Assembly: GCA_002344885.1 (NCBI GenBank)
Contig: DDUQ01000120.1
Location: 1 to 23,348, forward strand
Origin: Comamonadaceae bacterium UBA2334
Lineage (GTDB): Bacteria > Pseudomonadota > Gammaproteobacteria > Burkholderiales > Burkholderiaceae_C
Reading direction: 5' to 3'
DNA length: 23,348 nt
Position 1 is the first letter of the stretch. Each line of letters opens with the position of its first letter. A program made the position numbers and the translations under genes. Positions 6,403 to 13,491 of the stretch are shown piece after piece. The notes under the pieces were generated by a model. It made no database searches. It saw only the letters and a program-made list of their open reading frames with translations, and was not told where the DNA came from.

Positions 6403-9108
6403 TCATGCACCCGCAGATCGGGTCTTGCGCACCGTCTTGCGGGCGGCAGGCGTTTTGGCTGCTGCCACGGCACCGCTGCCTGCCCCACCAGCGGCCTTGC
6501 GCGGCGGGAACTTGCTCTCCCGTGCTTCGAACTCGAAGCCCACTTTGCCTGCCTTGGCATCCCACACCAGAAAGGCCTTGAACGCACGTCGCGTCTTGTT
6601 GGAGACGAACTTGTCCAGCAGATCGGTCTTGCCATCGGCCAGCAACTTGCGCATCTGCTCCGGCGCAATGGTCTGCTGCAGGATGACCTGACCACTCTTG
6701 AAGTCGCAGCTGGGCGTCGGCTGCGCGGCGGTAGGCACCGCACGTTCACACACGTAATTGCTGCCATGGGCATGCACCGCCCCGCCGCACTTGGGACAGG
6801 CCCCGAGCGATGCGCTGTCGGCAAAGTCCACCAGTTCGCCCGTCTCGTCGTCGGCTTTGTCGTCACCGAAGTCGAACTCCAGCTTCCAGTTCTTGTCGTC
6901 GTCGCTGTATTTGAGCGCCATCTCGGCCACAAACGGCCAGCCGGCCTTGGAACGAAAGCCCTCCAGCGGGCCAATGTGGCGGTCCCGCAGAAAGGCCTCG
7001 GCCTCGACCGTTTCAAAAGTACGTCCGGCAGGCGACTTGGTGAACGAGAAGCCGCAGCCCTCACCCTGGCCGTCTGCTCCCGTACAGGCAAACCGACGGT
7101 AGTTCTCCTTGACCACGCCACCACAGTTGGGGCAAGGCGTGGACAAGGTGGCATAGTCGCCCGGCACGGTGTCACGGTCGTACTCTTTGGCTTTTTGCAC
7201 CATGCGCTGCGTCATCTCGGCGATGTCGCGCATGAAGGCCTCGCGGCTCAGTTGGCCGCGCTCCATCAGCGACAACTTGTGCTCCCAATCGCCCGTCAGT
7301 TCGGGTCGGGACAGTTCTTCCACCGCCAGGCCGCGCAGCAAGGTCATCAGCTGGAAGGCTTTGGCCGTGGGAATCAGCTCACGCCCTTCGCGCAGCATGT
7401 ACTTCTCTGTCAGCAAGCCCTCGATGATGGCGGCGCGGGTGGCGGGTGTGCCCAGGCCTTTTTCCTGCATGGCCTCGCGCAGTTCGTCGTCTTCCACCAG
7501 CTTGCCGGCGCCTTCCATGGCCCCCAGCAGCGTGGCTTCGGAATAACGGGCGGGTGGCTTGGTCTTCAGGCCCTTGGCGTCGGCATGCAGGTTGCGCACG
7601 ATTTCGCCCGGCTGCACCGCCACCAGGTTCTGGCCCTTGTCGCCCTCTTTCGCGCCTTCCACGTCCTCGGCGGCTTCCTTGCCGTACACGGCCATCCAGC
7701 CTGGCTTGACCAGCACCTTGCCTTCGGTCTTGAAGTTGAACTCCTGGCCTGCGTTCAGCACCGTGGTGATGCGGGTGGTGACGGTGAACTCGGCCGGCGG
7801 GAAGAACACCGCCAGGAAGCGGCGCACCACCAGGTCGTACAGTTTTTGCTCGGCCTCGGACAGGCCGCTGGGCGCTTGCAGCGTGGGGATGATGGCAAAG
7901 TGGTCGCTCACCTTGCTGTTGTCGAACACCCGCTTGATCGGCTTGATGTAGCCATTGTTCAGCGCGACCAGCGCATGGGGTGCCAAGTGGTTCATGCCAC
8001 TGTCGGCCAGCATCTCGAAGGTCTGGCGGACCGTGGGCAGATAGTCTTCGGGCAACGCACGGCTGTCGGTACGGGGGTAGGTCAGCGCCTTGTGTTTTTC
8101 GTACAGGCTCTGGGCCAGGGCCAGCGTGGTCTTGGCAGAAAAACCAAAACGCCCGTTGGCCTCGCGCTGCAGGCTGGTCAGGTCATACAACAGGCCGCTG
8201 GCCTGCGTGGTGGGCTTGCTTTCCTCGCTCACGCGGGCCGGTTGCAGACGCGAGGCGTCGGCAATGGCGCGCGCAGCGGCTTCGGCCCACACGCGGTCGG
8301 CGCGTTGCTCGGGGTCGGCACCGTCGCCTGTGACCTTCTTGAAAGCGGGGTCAAACCACTTGGCCGGGTACTCACCCGCCTGAGCCTGGAAGCTGGCATG
8401 CACCTCCCAATAGTCCCGGCTGACAAACTTTCGGATTTTTTCCTCACGCTCCACCACCACGGCCAGCGTGGGGGTCTGCACCCGGCCCACGGTGGTGAGG
8501 AAGAAGCCACCATCGCGGCTGTTGAAGGCCGTCATGGCACGCGTGCCGTTGATGCCAACCAGCCAGTCCGCCTCGGAGCGGCTGCGGGCGGCATCGGCCA
8601 GCGGACGCATCTGTTCGTCCGTGCGCAGGTGCTCGAATCCGTCACGGATGGCCTGTGGCGTCATGGACTGCAGCCACAAGCGCTTGACGGGCTTGCCCAG
8701 GGGCTTCTTGCCACCCGCATACTGCTCGATCAGGCGAAAAATCAGCTCTCCCTCTCGGCCCGCGTCACAGGCGTTGACCAGGGTACCCACGTCCTTGCGC
8801 TTGGCCAGCTTCACGACGGCACTCAGCCGCGCCTTGGTCTTGTCGATCGGTTTCAGGTCAAAGAAGGGCGGCAGGACCGGCAGGTGGGCAAAGCTCCATT
8901 TGCCGCGCTTGACATCGAACTCCTCTGGCGCAGCGATTTCCACCAGGTGGCCCACGGCGGACGACACCACATAGGCGTCGTTCTCGAAATGGTCGTCGTG
9001 CTTGTCAAACTTGCCGCTCACAGGTGTGAGAGCACGCACGATGTCCTGGGCCACGGAAGGCTTCTCGGCAATGACCAGCGTTTTGGCAGAAGTACTGTCT
9101 GATTTCAT
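6403..9108 (-). CDS. topB: DNA topoisomerase III
   Basis: Type IA topoisomerase that passes single strands through a transient break and helps resolve linked or recombining DNA. The product is 901 residues from the ATG at 9106-9108. The TOPRIM domain starts LVIAEKPSVAQDI (11-23) and carries the metal site NACDAGREGE (112-121: D115, E119). The catalytic tyrosine is Y344 in LTYPRTDSR. A zinc-finger-like CPNCGG...C...C unit is at about 659-685, and a second C-terminal repeat CPKCGG...C is at about 771-801. The tail after residue 865 is Ala/Lys/Arg-rich, likely DNA-binding. The frame is open further upstream, but only from MKSDSTSAKT does it match the family. Convergent with the sensor kinase, divergent from the SET gene. 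Confidence 0.95.
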   Translation of the reverse strand: MKSDSTSAKTLVIAEKPSVAQDIVRALTPVSGKFDKHDDHFENDAYVVSSAVGHLVEIAAPEEFDVKRGKWSFAHLPVLPPFFDLKPIDKTKARLSAVVKLAKRKDVGTLVNACDAGREGELIFRLIEQYAGGKKPLGKPVKRLWLQSMTPQAIRDGFEHLRTDEQMRPLADAARSRSEADWLVGINGTRAMTAFNSRDGGFFLTTVGRVQTPTLAVVVEREEKIRKFVSRDYWEVHASFQAQAGEYPAKWFDPAFKKVTGDGADPEQRADRVWAEAAARAIADASRLQPARVSEESKPTTQASGLLYDLTSLQREANGRFGFSAKTTLALAQSLYEKHKALTYPRTDSRALPEDYLPTVRQTFEMLADSGMNHLAPHALVALNNGYIKPIKRVFDNSKVSDHFAIIPTLQAPSGLSEAEQKLYDLVVRRFLAVFFPPAEFTVTTRITTVLNAGQEFNFKTEGKVLVKPGWMAVYGKEAAEDVEGAKEGDKGQNLVAVQPGEIVRNLHADAKGLKTKPPARYSEATLLGAMEGAGKLVEDDELREAMQEKGLGTPATRAAIIEGLLTEKYMLREGRELIPTAKAFQLMTLLRGLAVEELSRPELTGDWEHKLSLMERGQLSREAFMRDIAEMTQRMVQKAKEYDRDTVPGDYATLSTPCPNCGGVVKENYRRFACTGADGQGEGCGFSFTKSPAGRTFETVEAEAFLRDRHIGPLEGFRSKAGWPFVAEMALKYSDDDKNWKLEFDFGDDKADDETGELVDFADSASLGACPKCGGAVHAHGSNYVCERAVPTAAQPTPSCDFKSGQVILQQTIAPEQMRKLLADGKTDLLDKFVSNKTRRAFKAFLVWDAKAGKVGFEFEARESKFPPRKAAGGAGSGAVAAAKTPAARKTVRKTRSAGA

Positions 9109-9126
9109 CTCTACAATTCGTCTCAT

Positions 9127-9169
9127 GCGCGCACACGGGCGCGCTGGTGGGTGTGCGCAGGCGCGCACA
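9127..9169. repeat. GC-rich repeats in the topB/SET divergent gap
   Basis: The 60-bp gap between the two divergent starts holds a 9-bp direct repeat GCGCGCACA (9127-9135 and 9161-9169). It also holds an 8-bp inverted repeat, GCGCACAC (9129-9136) with GTGTGCGC (9151-9158). Any promoter or operator for either gene must overlap these repeats. Role unknown. Confidence 0.4.
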
Positions 9170-9717
9170 TGCATGACAAAACCTTACCAAATTTTTCAAG
9201 CGTGTCACCAGCAGCCCTCCCTAGAACCCAGCCCGCCCGCCGCATACAGGTACGCCGCTCGGGCGTGCATGGCAAAGGGGTGTATGCGGTGGTCGACATC
9301 CCTGCCGGCGAACGCCTGATCGAATACACCGGCGAGATCATCTCGTGGCAAGAAGCGCTCGCACGCCACCCCCACGACCCTGCCGACCCGAACCACACGT
9401 TCTACTTCCACATCAGCGCCGAGCAGGTGATCGATGCCAAGGTGGGTGGCAACAGCTCACGCTGGATCAACCACAGCTGCAACCCCAACTGCGAAGCCAA
9501 ACAGGAAGGCAACCGCGTGTTCATCGATGCGGTGCGCGACATACGCGCCGGCGAAGAGTTGTTCTACAACTACGGTCTGGTCATCGACGAACGCTTGACG
9601 CCGAAACTCAAGGCGCAGTACCCCTGCTGGTGTGGCCACGCCAATTGCACGGGCACCCTGCTGGCCACGCGCAAGACCACGCGGTCAGCCAGGCAGAAGC
9701 GGGCCAGCGCCTCCTGA
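9169..9717 (+). CDS. SET-domain protein-lysine methyltransferase
   Basis: Predicted S-adenosylmethionine-dependent lysine methyltransferase of 182 residues. It is almost only a SET core. RRSGVHGKGVYAVVDIPAGERLIEYTGEII (29-58) is the N-terminal SET part. RWINHSCNPNCEA (98-110) holds the cofactor/knot motif NHSCNPNC. AGEELFYNYG (127-136) carries the catalytic tyrosine Y135. The post-SET motif CWCGHANC (153-160) supplies three zinc-binding cysteines. The C-terminal 20 residues are Lys/Arg-rich. The start is the ATG at 9169; an in-frame GTG at 9151 would add six residues. birA follows 12 bp later, so the two are probably cotranscribed. The substrate is unknown; ribosomal or histone-like proteins are candidates by analogy only. 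Confidence 0.9.
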   Translation: MHDKTLPNFSSVSPAALPRTQPARRIQVRRSGVHGKGVYAVVDIPAGERLIEYTGEIISWQEALARHPHDPADPNHTFYFHISAEQVIDAKVGGNSSRWINHSCNPNCEAKQEGNRVFIDAVRDIRAGEELFYNYGLVIDERLTPKLKAQYPCWCGHANCTGTLLATRKTTRSARQKRASAS

Positions 9718-9729
9718 CCCGCCACCTGA

Positions 9730-10668
9730 ATGAGGGCAACCATCACCCCACCCGACGTGAACAGGCAGGCGCTATGGGCGCGCCTGAACGGCGCTTGCGA
9801 AGCGCTGTGGCCCATTCTGCAGCCCATGCTCGCGCAGCAACCAGCGTTGGGCTCCCTGTCGCTGGAGGTGGTGGATGCCATCGATTCGACCAACTCCGAG
9901 CTGATGCGCCGCGCCCGTCAGGGCCAGACGGAGCCGGCACTGCTCGTCGCGCTGGACCAGACAGCCGGTCGCGGGCGGATGGGCAAGAGCTGGCACAGCA
10001 CGCCGGGGGCCAGCCTCACGTTTTCCATCGGGCTGCCCTTGCGCCCGGCGGACTGGTCTGGTCTGTCACTGGCGGTGGGCGTGAGCGTGGCCGAGAGCCT
10101 GTCTGCTCTGCTGGACGCACACCGGCAGGCTGGCAGAGCATCGGGCCCAGCCATCACCCTCAAATGGCCGAACGATCTGTGGATCGACGGACACAAATTG
10201 GCCGGTATCCTGGTCGAAACAGCTTTGGCGGGTGGCAGTCGCTATGCGGTCATGGGTATCGGTATCAACATCGCGCCACCAGCCGTGTCGGGGCTGGCCC
10301 AGGCAGCCACACCTTCACAGACGCCGGCCAACGGCCACACCCTGCCACCCGCCCCCGCCACAGGCTTGGCGGCGCATGCGCCCGTCGATGCGGCCGATGC
10401 CCTGACCGGCTTGATGCCCGCCCTGATGTCTGACCTGTTGGTCTTCGAGCAGCAAGGTTTTGCCCCGTTTGCGCAGCGCTTTGTTGCGCGGGATGCCTTG
10501 TACCGCCGGCCACTGGTGCTCTCAGACAGCACGCATGGCACCGGCGACGGGGTGGATGCATCGGGCGCATTGCGGGTACGCACCGACGCTGGCGTGAGAC
10601 TCGTCACCAGCGCGGAAGTCAGTGTCCGGCCAGCGCCCAGCCCCACACAAGGTGGCCACGGATGCTGA
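9730..10668 (+). CDS. birA: Biotin--[acetyl-CoA carboxylase] ligase
   Basis: Activates biotin to biotinyl-5'-AMP and transfers it to the biotin carboxyl carrier protein of acetyl-CoA carboxylase. The product is 312 residues. It lacks the N-terminal helix-turn-helix of E. coli BirA, so it should be ligase only and not a repressor. Motifs: substrate start DAIDSTNSELMRR (49-61); biotin/ATP loop GRGRMGKSW (80-88), with Met in place of the usual second Arg; KWPNDLW (145-151); KLAGILVE (156-163); GIGINI (176-181). A Pro/Ala-rich insert lies at about 186-220, and a small SH3-like C-terminal domain follows at about 262-301. The stop overlaps the next start. Confidence 0.94.
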   Translation: MRATITPPDVNRQALWARLNGACEALWPILQPMLAQQPALGSLSLEVVDAIDSTNSELMRRARQGQTEPALLVALDQTAGRGRMGKSWHSTPGASLTFSIGLPLRPADWSGLSLAVGVSVAESLSALLDAHRQAGRASGPAITLKWPNDLWIDGHKLAGILVETALAGGSRYAVMGIGINIAPPAVSGLAQAATPSQTPANGHTLPPAPATGLAAHAPVDAADALTGLMPALMSDLLVFEQQGFAPFAQRFVARDALYRRPLVLSDSTHGTGDGVDASGALRVRTDAGVRLVTSAEVSVRPAPSPTQGGHGC

Positions 10669-11477
10669 AGGGTCTGGCCACATCACTGGTGCTTGCCAAT
10701 GCCATTTACCTGGCATGGACCCACGGCTGGCTCCACCAGTTCGGCCTGCTGCCGCCACCTTGGCCACAGACCGAGCCCAACCGGATGGCCCAACAGCTCC
10801 GGCCCGAGCAGATCCGCATCATCCGCGAACCCAAACCGCCGCAGCCCCCGGCAGGACCGACCGAGCCACAGCAGCCCCAAAACAACACATCGGCCCACAC
10901 ATCCACGAACACTCCCGCCAACCCGGGCAACGATGGCAACGCCACCACCGCATCTTCGCCAACCGATGCCCCCACCCCGACGCTTGCAACGGCACCCCCT
11001 GCTGTGGTCACACGCTGCCTGCAGTTGGCCAGCAACCTCAACGACAGGCAGTTTGCCAGCCTGCGCGAGGAACTCAAGGGCAAGCTGGCGGACAATGCTT
11101 GGGATGTCAGCACCGCCGTGCAGCCTGCCCGCTGGATCGTCTACAGCGGCAAATATGCCAGCGCCGATGCCCTGGCCACTCGCAAAGCCGAACTGCGCCA
11201 GATGCAGGTGGAGTACCGCGATGTATCGGCCGCCGCGCTGCAACCCGGCCTCGCACTGGGCACCTACTCGACCGAAGCCGGGGCCCAGCAAGCCCTTAAA
11301 GACGTGACGAAGGCTGGCGTCAAAGGTGCGAAAGTGGTCGTCGAGCGCCCTGAAGCCACCGTGTACACCGTCAAGCTGCCCGAAGCCACCGATGCACTGC
11401 GGTCCAGTTTCGAGCAGGCCATCAGCCGCCTGCCGACCGATTTGCTCAGGAACAAGACCCTGCAGCCCTGCAATTGA
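10662..11477 (+). CDS. SPOR-like domain protein, membrane-anchored
   Basis: The 271-residue protein begins with a likely signal anchor (LATSLVLANAIYLAWTHGW, about 5-23), then a Pro/Gln/Asn/Thr-rich linker (about 50-112), then a compact C-terminal domain. Within it, WIVYSGKYASADALATRKAELRQMQVEYRDV followed by ALGTYSTEAGAQQALKDVTKAGVKGAKVV (about 157-225) has the beta-alpha-beta-beta-alpha-beta pattern of SPOR domains, which bind denuded peptidoglycan at division sites. The match is by pattern and I rate it probable, not certain. The start ATG at 10662 overlaps the birA stop by 7 bp (ATGCTGA), implying translational coupling. The last 32 bp overlap the convergent protease gene. Confidence 0.8.
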   Translation: MLKGLATSLVLANAIYLAWTHGWLHQFGLLPPPWPQTEPNRMAQQLRPEQIRIIREPKPPQPPAGPTEPQQPQNNTSAHTSTNTPANPGNDGNATTASSPTDAPTPTLATAPPAVVTRCLQLASNLNDRQFASLREELKGKLADNAWDVSTAVQPARWIVYSGKYASADALATRKAELRQMQVEYRDVSAAALQPGLALGTYSTEAGAQQALKDVTKAGVKGAKVVVERPEATVYTVKLPEATDALRSSFEQAISRLPTDLLRNKTLQPCN

Positions 11478-13176
11478 CGGCATGGCGGCGGACCGCCCAC
11501 AGCCACAACCACAGACCCACACCCCACGCCCAGCCCATGCTGCCACCTCCGCCGTCCGATGGCGTGGGCGTCACCACCGGAGGTGTGACCGGCGTCCCTG
11601 GTGACGTACCCGGCTGCGCGACCTGCGCTGCCGCCAACACCAAATCCACGTCGAGCAACCCGCTGCCGCAGGTTTGCGAGGTGCAGTTGCAACTGCCCTG
11701 ACTCCACGCCGTGGGGCTGCAGGCGGCCAGCTGTGGCTGCTGGGTATGGGGGCGTGCATGCGTCGTCAGCAGCTGCGACAGTGCGGCTCCCGACAAGCCC
11801 GGTTGCACCGACAGCGCCAGCGCCGCAGCACCGGCGGCCAACGGCGCCGAGAAACTGGTGCCCACCATGTAGCCATAGCTCGCCGTGGTCGGGCTGCGCC
11901 GCCCCGCATTCAGCGTGGTGTAGATGCCTTCATCTGAGCCGGCAAATCCCGACCCACCGGGCGCGGCCAGGCCCACCGTGGGGCCGTAGCTGCCATAGCT
12001 GGCCTTGGCACCGTCGCCCCGCACGGCGGTGACGGCCAGCACCCCCCGGCAATCGGCAGGGCGGGTCACCGGCGCCCCCGCATTGCCTGCAGCCACCACC
12101 ACCAGCGCGCCTGCAGCACTGACGGCATCGATCGTGCTCTGGTAAGCCGTGTTGCAGGCCCCATCGCCCCCGTAACTCAGGTTGATGACCTTGGCCGGAT
12201 GCGGGTTGGCCGGCACCCCCGCCACAGGCAGACCCGCAGCCCAACGCACACCGTCCAGCAAATCGCTCAGCACCGCACCGCATTTGGCTGCCACCCTGAC
12301 AGGCACGACCCTGGCACCCCAATGCAAGCCCGTCACACCCACGCCGTTGTTGGCCCCTGCGGCGATCACGCCGGCAATGGCCGTGCCGTGCCACGAGCTG
12401 TCTTCCGGGTCGCAACCCCGGAAAGTGGCGGTGTCGGCTTCGCTGGCTGTCAGCCAGTCGCCCGGGTCGCTGGCATCGGCGTCGCGGCCATCGCCATCGT
12501 TGGCGTAGTCCACCTCACTCACAAAGTCATACCCGGCCAACAACTTGCCCGACAAATCGGGGTGGTCAAAGCGCACCCCGGTGTCCACCACCGCCACCGT
12601 GACCGGTGCGTTCGCGCCGGTGGTGCGCGTCCAGCCAGCTGTAGCGTTAACCGCGCCAGCATAGGCAGACGGTGCCAACAAGTGCCACTGCCGTGCAAAC
12701 TGCGGATCGGTCGGCACCACAGCCCTGCGGCGCAGCCGCTCGTTGGGCAGCACCTCGGCCACGTCAGGGTGCAGGCGCAGCCGCCTGGCGAGGTTGTCCA
12801 GAGCAGCCGAGTCGGTGCCCGGGGTCACGTCCACCCTGAGCGCCTCGCCCGCCGAGCCCGCAGCCACATAGGCCACGCCCGCCTGGCGGGCCACCTGGTC
12901 AAAGTGGCGCACCGTGGCAGCATGCTGGCGCTGCCATCGGGCATGGGCACGCTCCTGCACCGCCTGGGGCGTGTCACGCATCGCAAGGGGTGGCACAACA
13001 TCGGCCTCAGTCGGCACAACGCCTGGCTTGAGTTGCACCAGCAGGCCCACCGGGGGGCCTGCGGCATGCACCCCGGACCCGGCCAACAGGTGAACGAGAC
13101 ACACCAGAGCAGCCCCGCCCCAACGCGTGACTGGCAACGAACGGCGCAATGACACAGACAAATAAAAACGGCCCAT
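11446..13176 (-). CDS. Secreted S8 (subtilisin-like) protease with GlyGly-CTERM tail
   Basis: Serine endopeptidase of 576 residues from the ATG at 13174-13176. A signal peptide spans about 1-38 (basic start, then GGAALVCLVHLLAGSGVHA, cleavage before AGPP). An I9-like prodomain follows to about 150. The catalytic triad is D198 (VAVVDTGVRFDHPDLS), H263 (SSWHGTAIAGV) and S441 (GTSFSAPLAAG), with oxyanion N365 (AAGNAG). A Pro/Thr linker (about 522-540) leads to DGGGGSMGW, a hydrophobic Trp/Leu stretch and AVRR (541-564). That is the Gly-Gly, transmembrane, Arg-Arg layout of GlyGly-CTERM signals, which rhombosortase processes. An unusual 12-residue tail, HAVNCRAAGSCS, follows the arginines. An alternative ATG at 13189-13191 would add five residues. 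Confidence 0.92.
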   Translation of the reverse strand: MGRFYLSVSLRRSLPVTRWGGAALVCLVHLLAGSGVHAAGPPVGLLVQLKPGVVPTEADVVPPLAMRDTPQAVQERAHARWQRQHAATVRHFDQVARQAGVAYVAAGSAGEALRVDVTPGTDSAALDNLARRLRLHPDVAEVLPNERLRRRAVVPTDPQFARQWHLLAPSAYAGAVNATAGWTRTTGANAPVTVAVVDTGVRFDHPDLSGKLLAGYDFVSEVDYANDGDGRDADASDPGDWLTASEADTATFRGCDPEDSSWHGTAIAGVIAAGANNGVGVTGLHWGARVVPVRVAAKCGAVLSDLLDGVRWAAGLPVAGVPANPHPAKVINLSYGGDGACNTAYQSTIDAVSAAGALVVVAAGNAGAPVTRPADCRGVLAVTAVRGDGAKASYGSYGPTVGLAAPGGSGFAGSDEGIYTTLNAGRRSPTTASYGYMVGTSFSAPLAAGAAALALSVQPGLSGAALSQLLTTHARPHTQQPQLAACSPTAWSQGSCNCTSQTCGSGLLDVDLVLAAAQVAQPGTSPGTPVTPPVVTPTPSDGGGGSMGWAWGVGLWLWLWAVRRHAVNCRAAGSCS

Positions 13177-13186
13177 GCCGCTTTTT
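13164..13186 (-). other. Hairpin enclosing the protease start codon
   Basis: In the transcript AAAAAGCGGC pairs with GCCGUUUUU, with one bulged base, and the AUG of the chosen start falls in the loop region. It also looks like a terminator hairpin followed by U5. It could limit initiation or cause early termination. If the upstream ATG (13189-13191) is used, it is simply coding sequence. Confidence 0.35.
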
Positions 13187-13478
13187 AGCATGGACCGCTG
13201 TCTGGCTTGCAAAGTTCTGTTGCTTGCCGTGCAAAGAGCCAGGTTGAACACCTCGCAGGATGCCCCTGCTTGCCTTCACCGAACAGCGAATTGGTCTGGC
13301 AAGTGGGCTCTCGCAGGTCGCTGACTGCAAAGGTCGACGAGCCTACAGCCGTTCAATACCGTCGGCAGATTCAACCTACCCCAATATCAACGCTTTCGAT
13401 GCGGGGCATGGCTGAAATACAAAACAAAAAGCATCTATCGCTTTATATGTATAAACTCGATGCTATCGTTTCAGAGAA
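13177..13478. other. 302-bp gap between transketolase and protease genes
   Basis: Both flanking genes are on the minus strand. The right part holds repeat copy B and the probable transketolase terminator. The left part, about 13177-13415, has no convincing ORF. It has one weak inverted repeat, CTGGCT/AGCCAG, with a TGCAAAG direct repeat nearby (about 13202-13245). The protease promoter should lie here, but I see no clear -35/-10 pair. Confidence 0.5.
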
Positions 13479-13491
13479 TCACTTTTGCAAG
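13420..13491 (-). repeat. Short AT-rich repeat element, copy B
   Basis: On the minus strand it begins CTTGCAAAAGTGAT inside the last codons of transketolase and ends at GCTTTTTGTTTTG. It shares these blocks in order with copy A (6328-6385): CTTGCAAAA-TGAT, CTG-AAAC, ATAAAGCGATAGA, GCTTT. The transketolase TGA stop codon (13479-13481) lies within the shared first block, so the element appears to define the protein's C-terminus. Confidence 0.55.
13421..13464 (-). terminator. Probable transketolase terminator
   Basis: On the minus strand AGCATC (13459-13464) pairs with GATGCT (13430-13435), with an inner TTTATA/TATAAA stem. TTTTTGTTTT (13421-13430) follows at once. It starts 15 bp after the transketolase stop. 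The structure is made from repeat copy B. Confidence 0.6.

Noticed and set aside
6766..9102. 778-codon open frame on the plus strand antisense to topB
   Set aside because: It mirrors the topB reading frame in GC-rich DNA. The peptide is His/Gln/Gly/Leu-rich with no domain, and topB has all its catalytic motifs.
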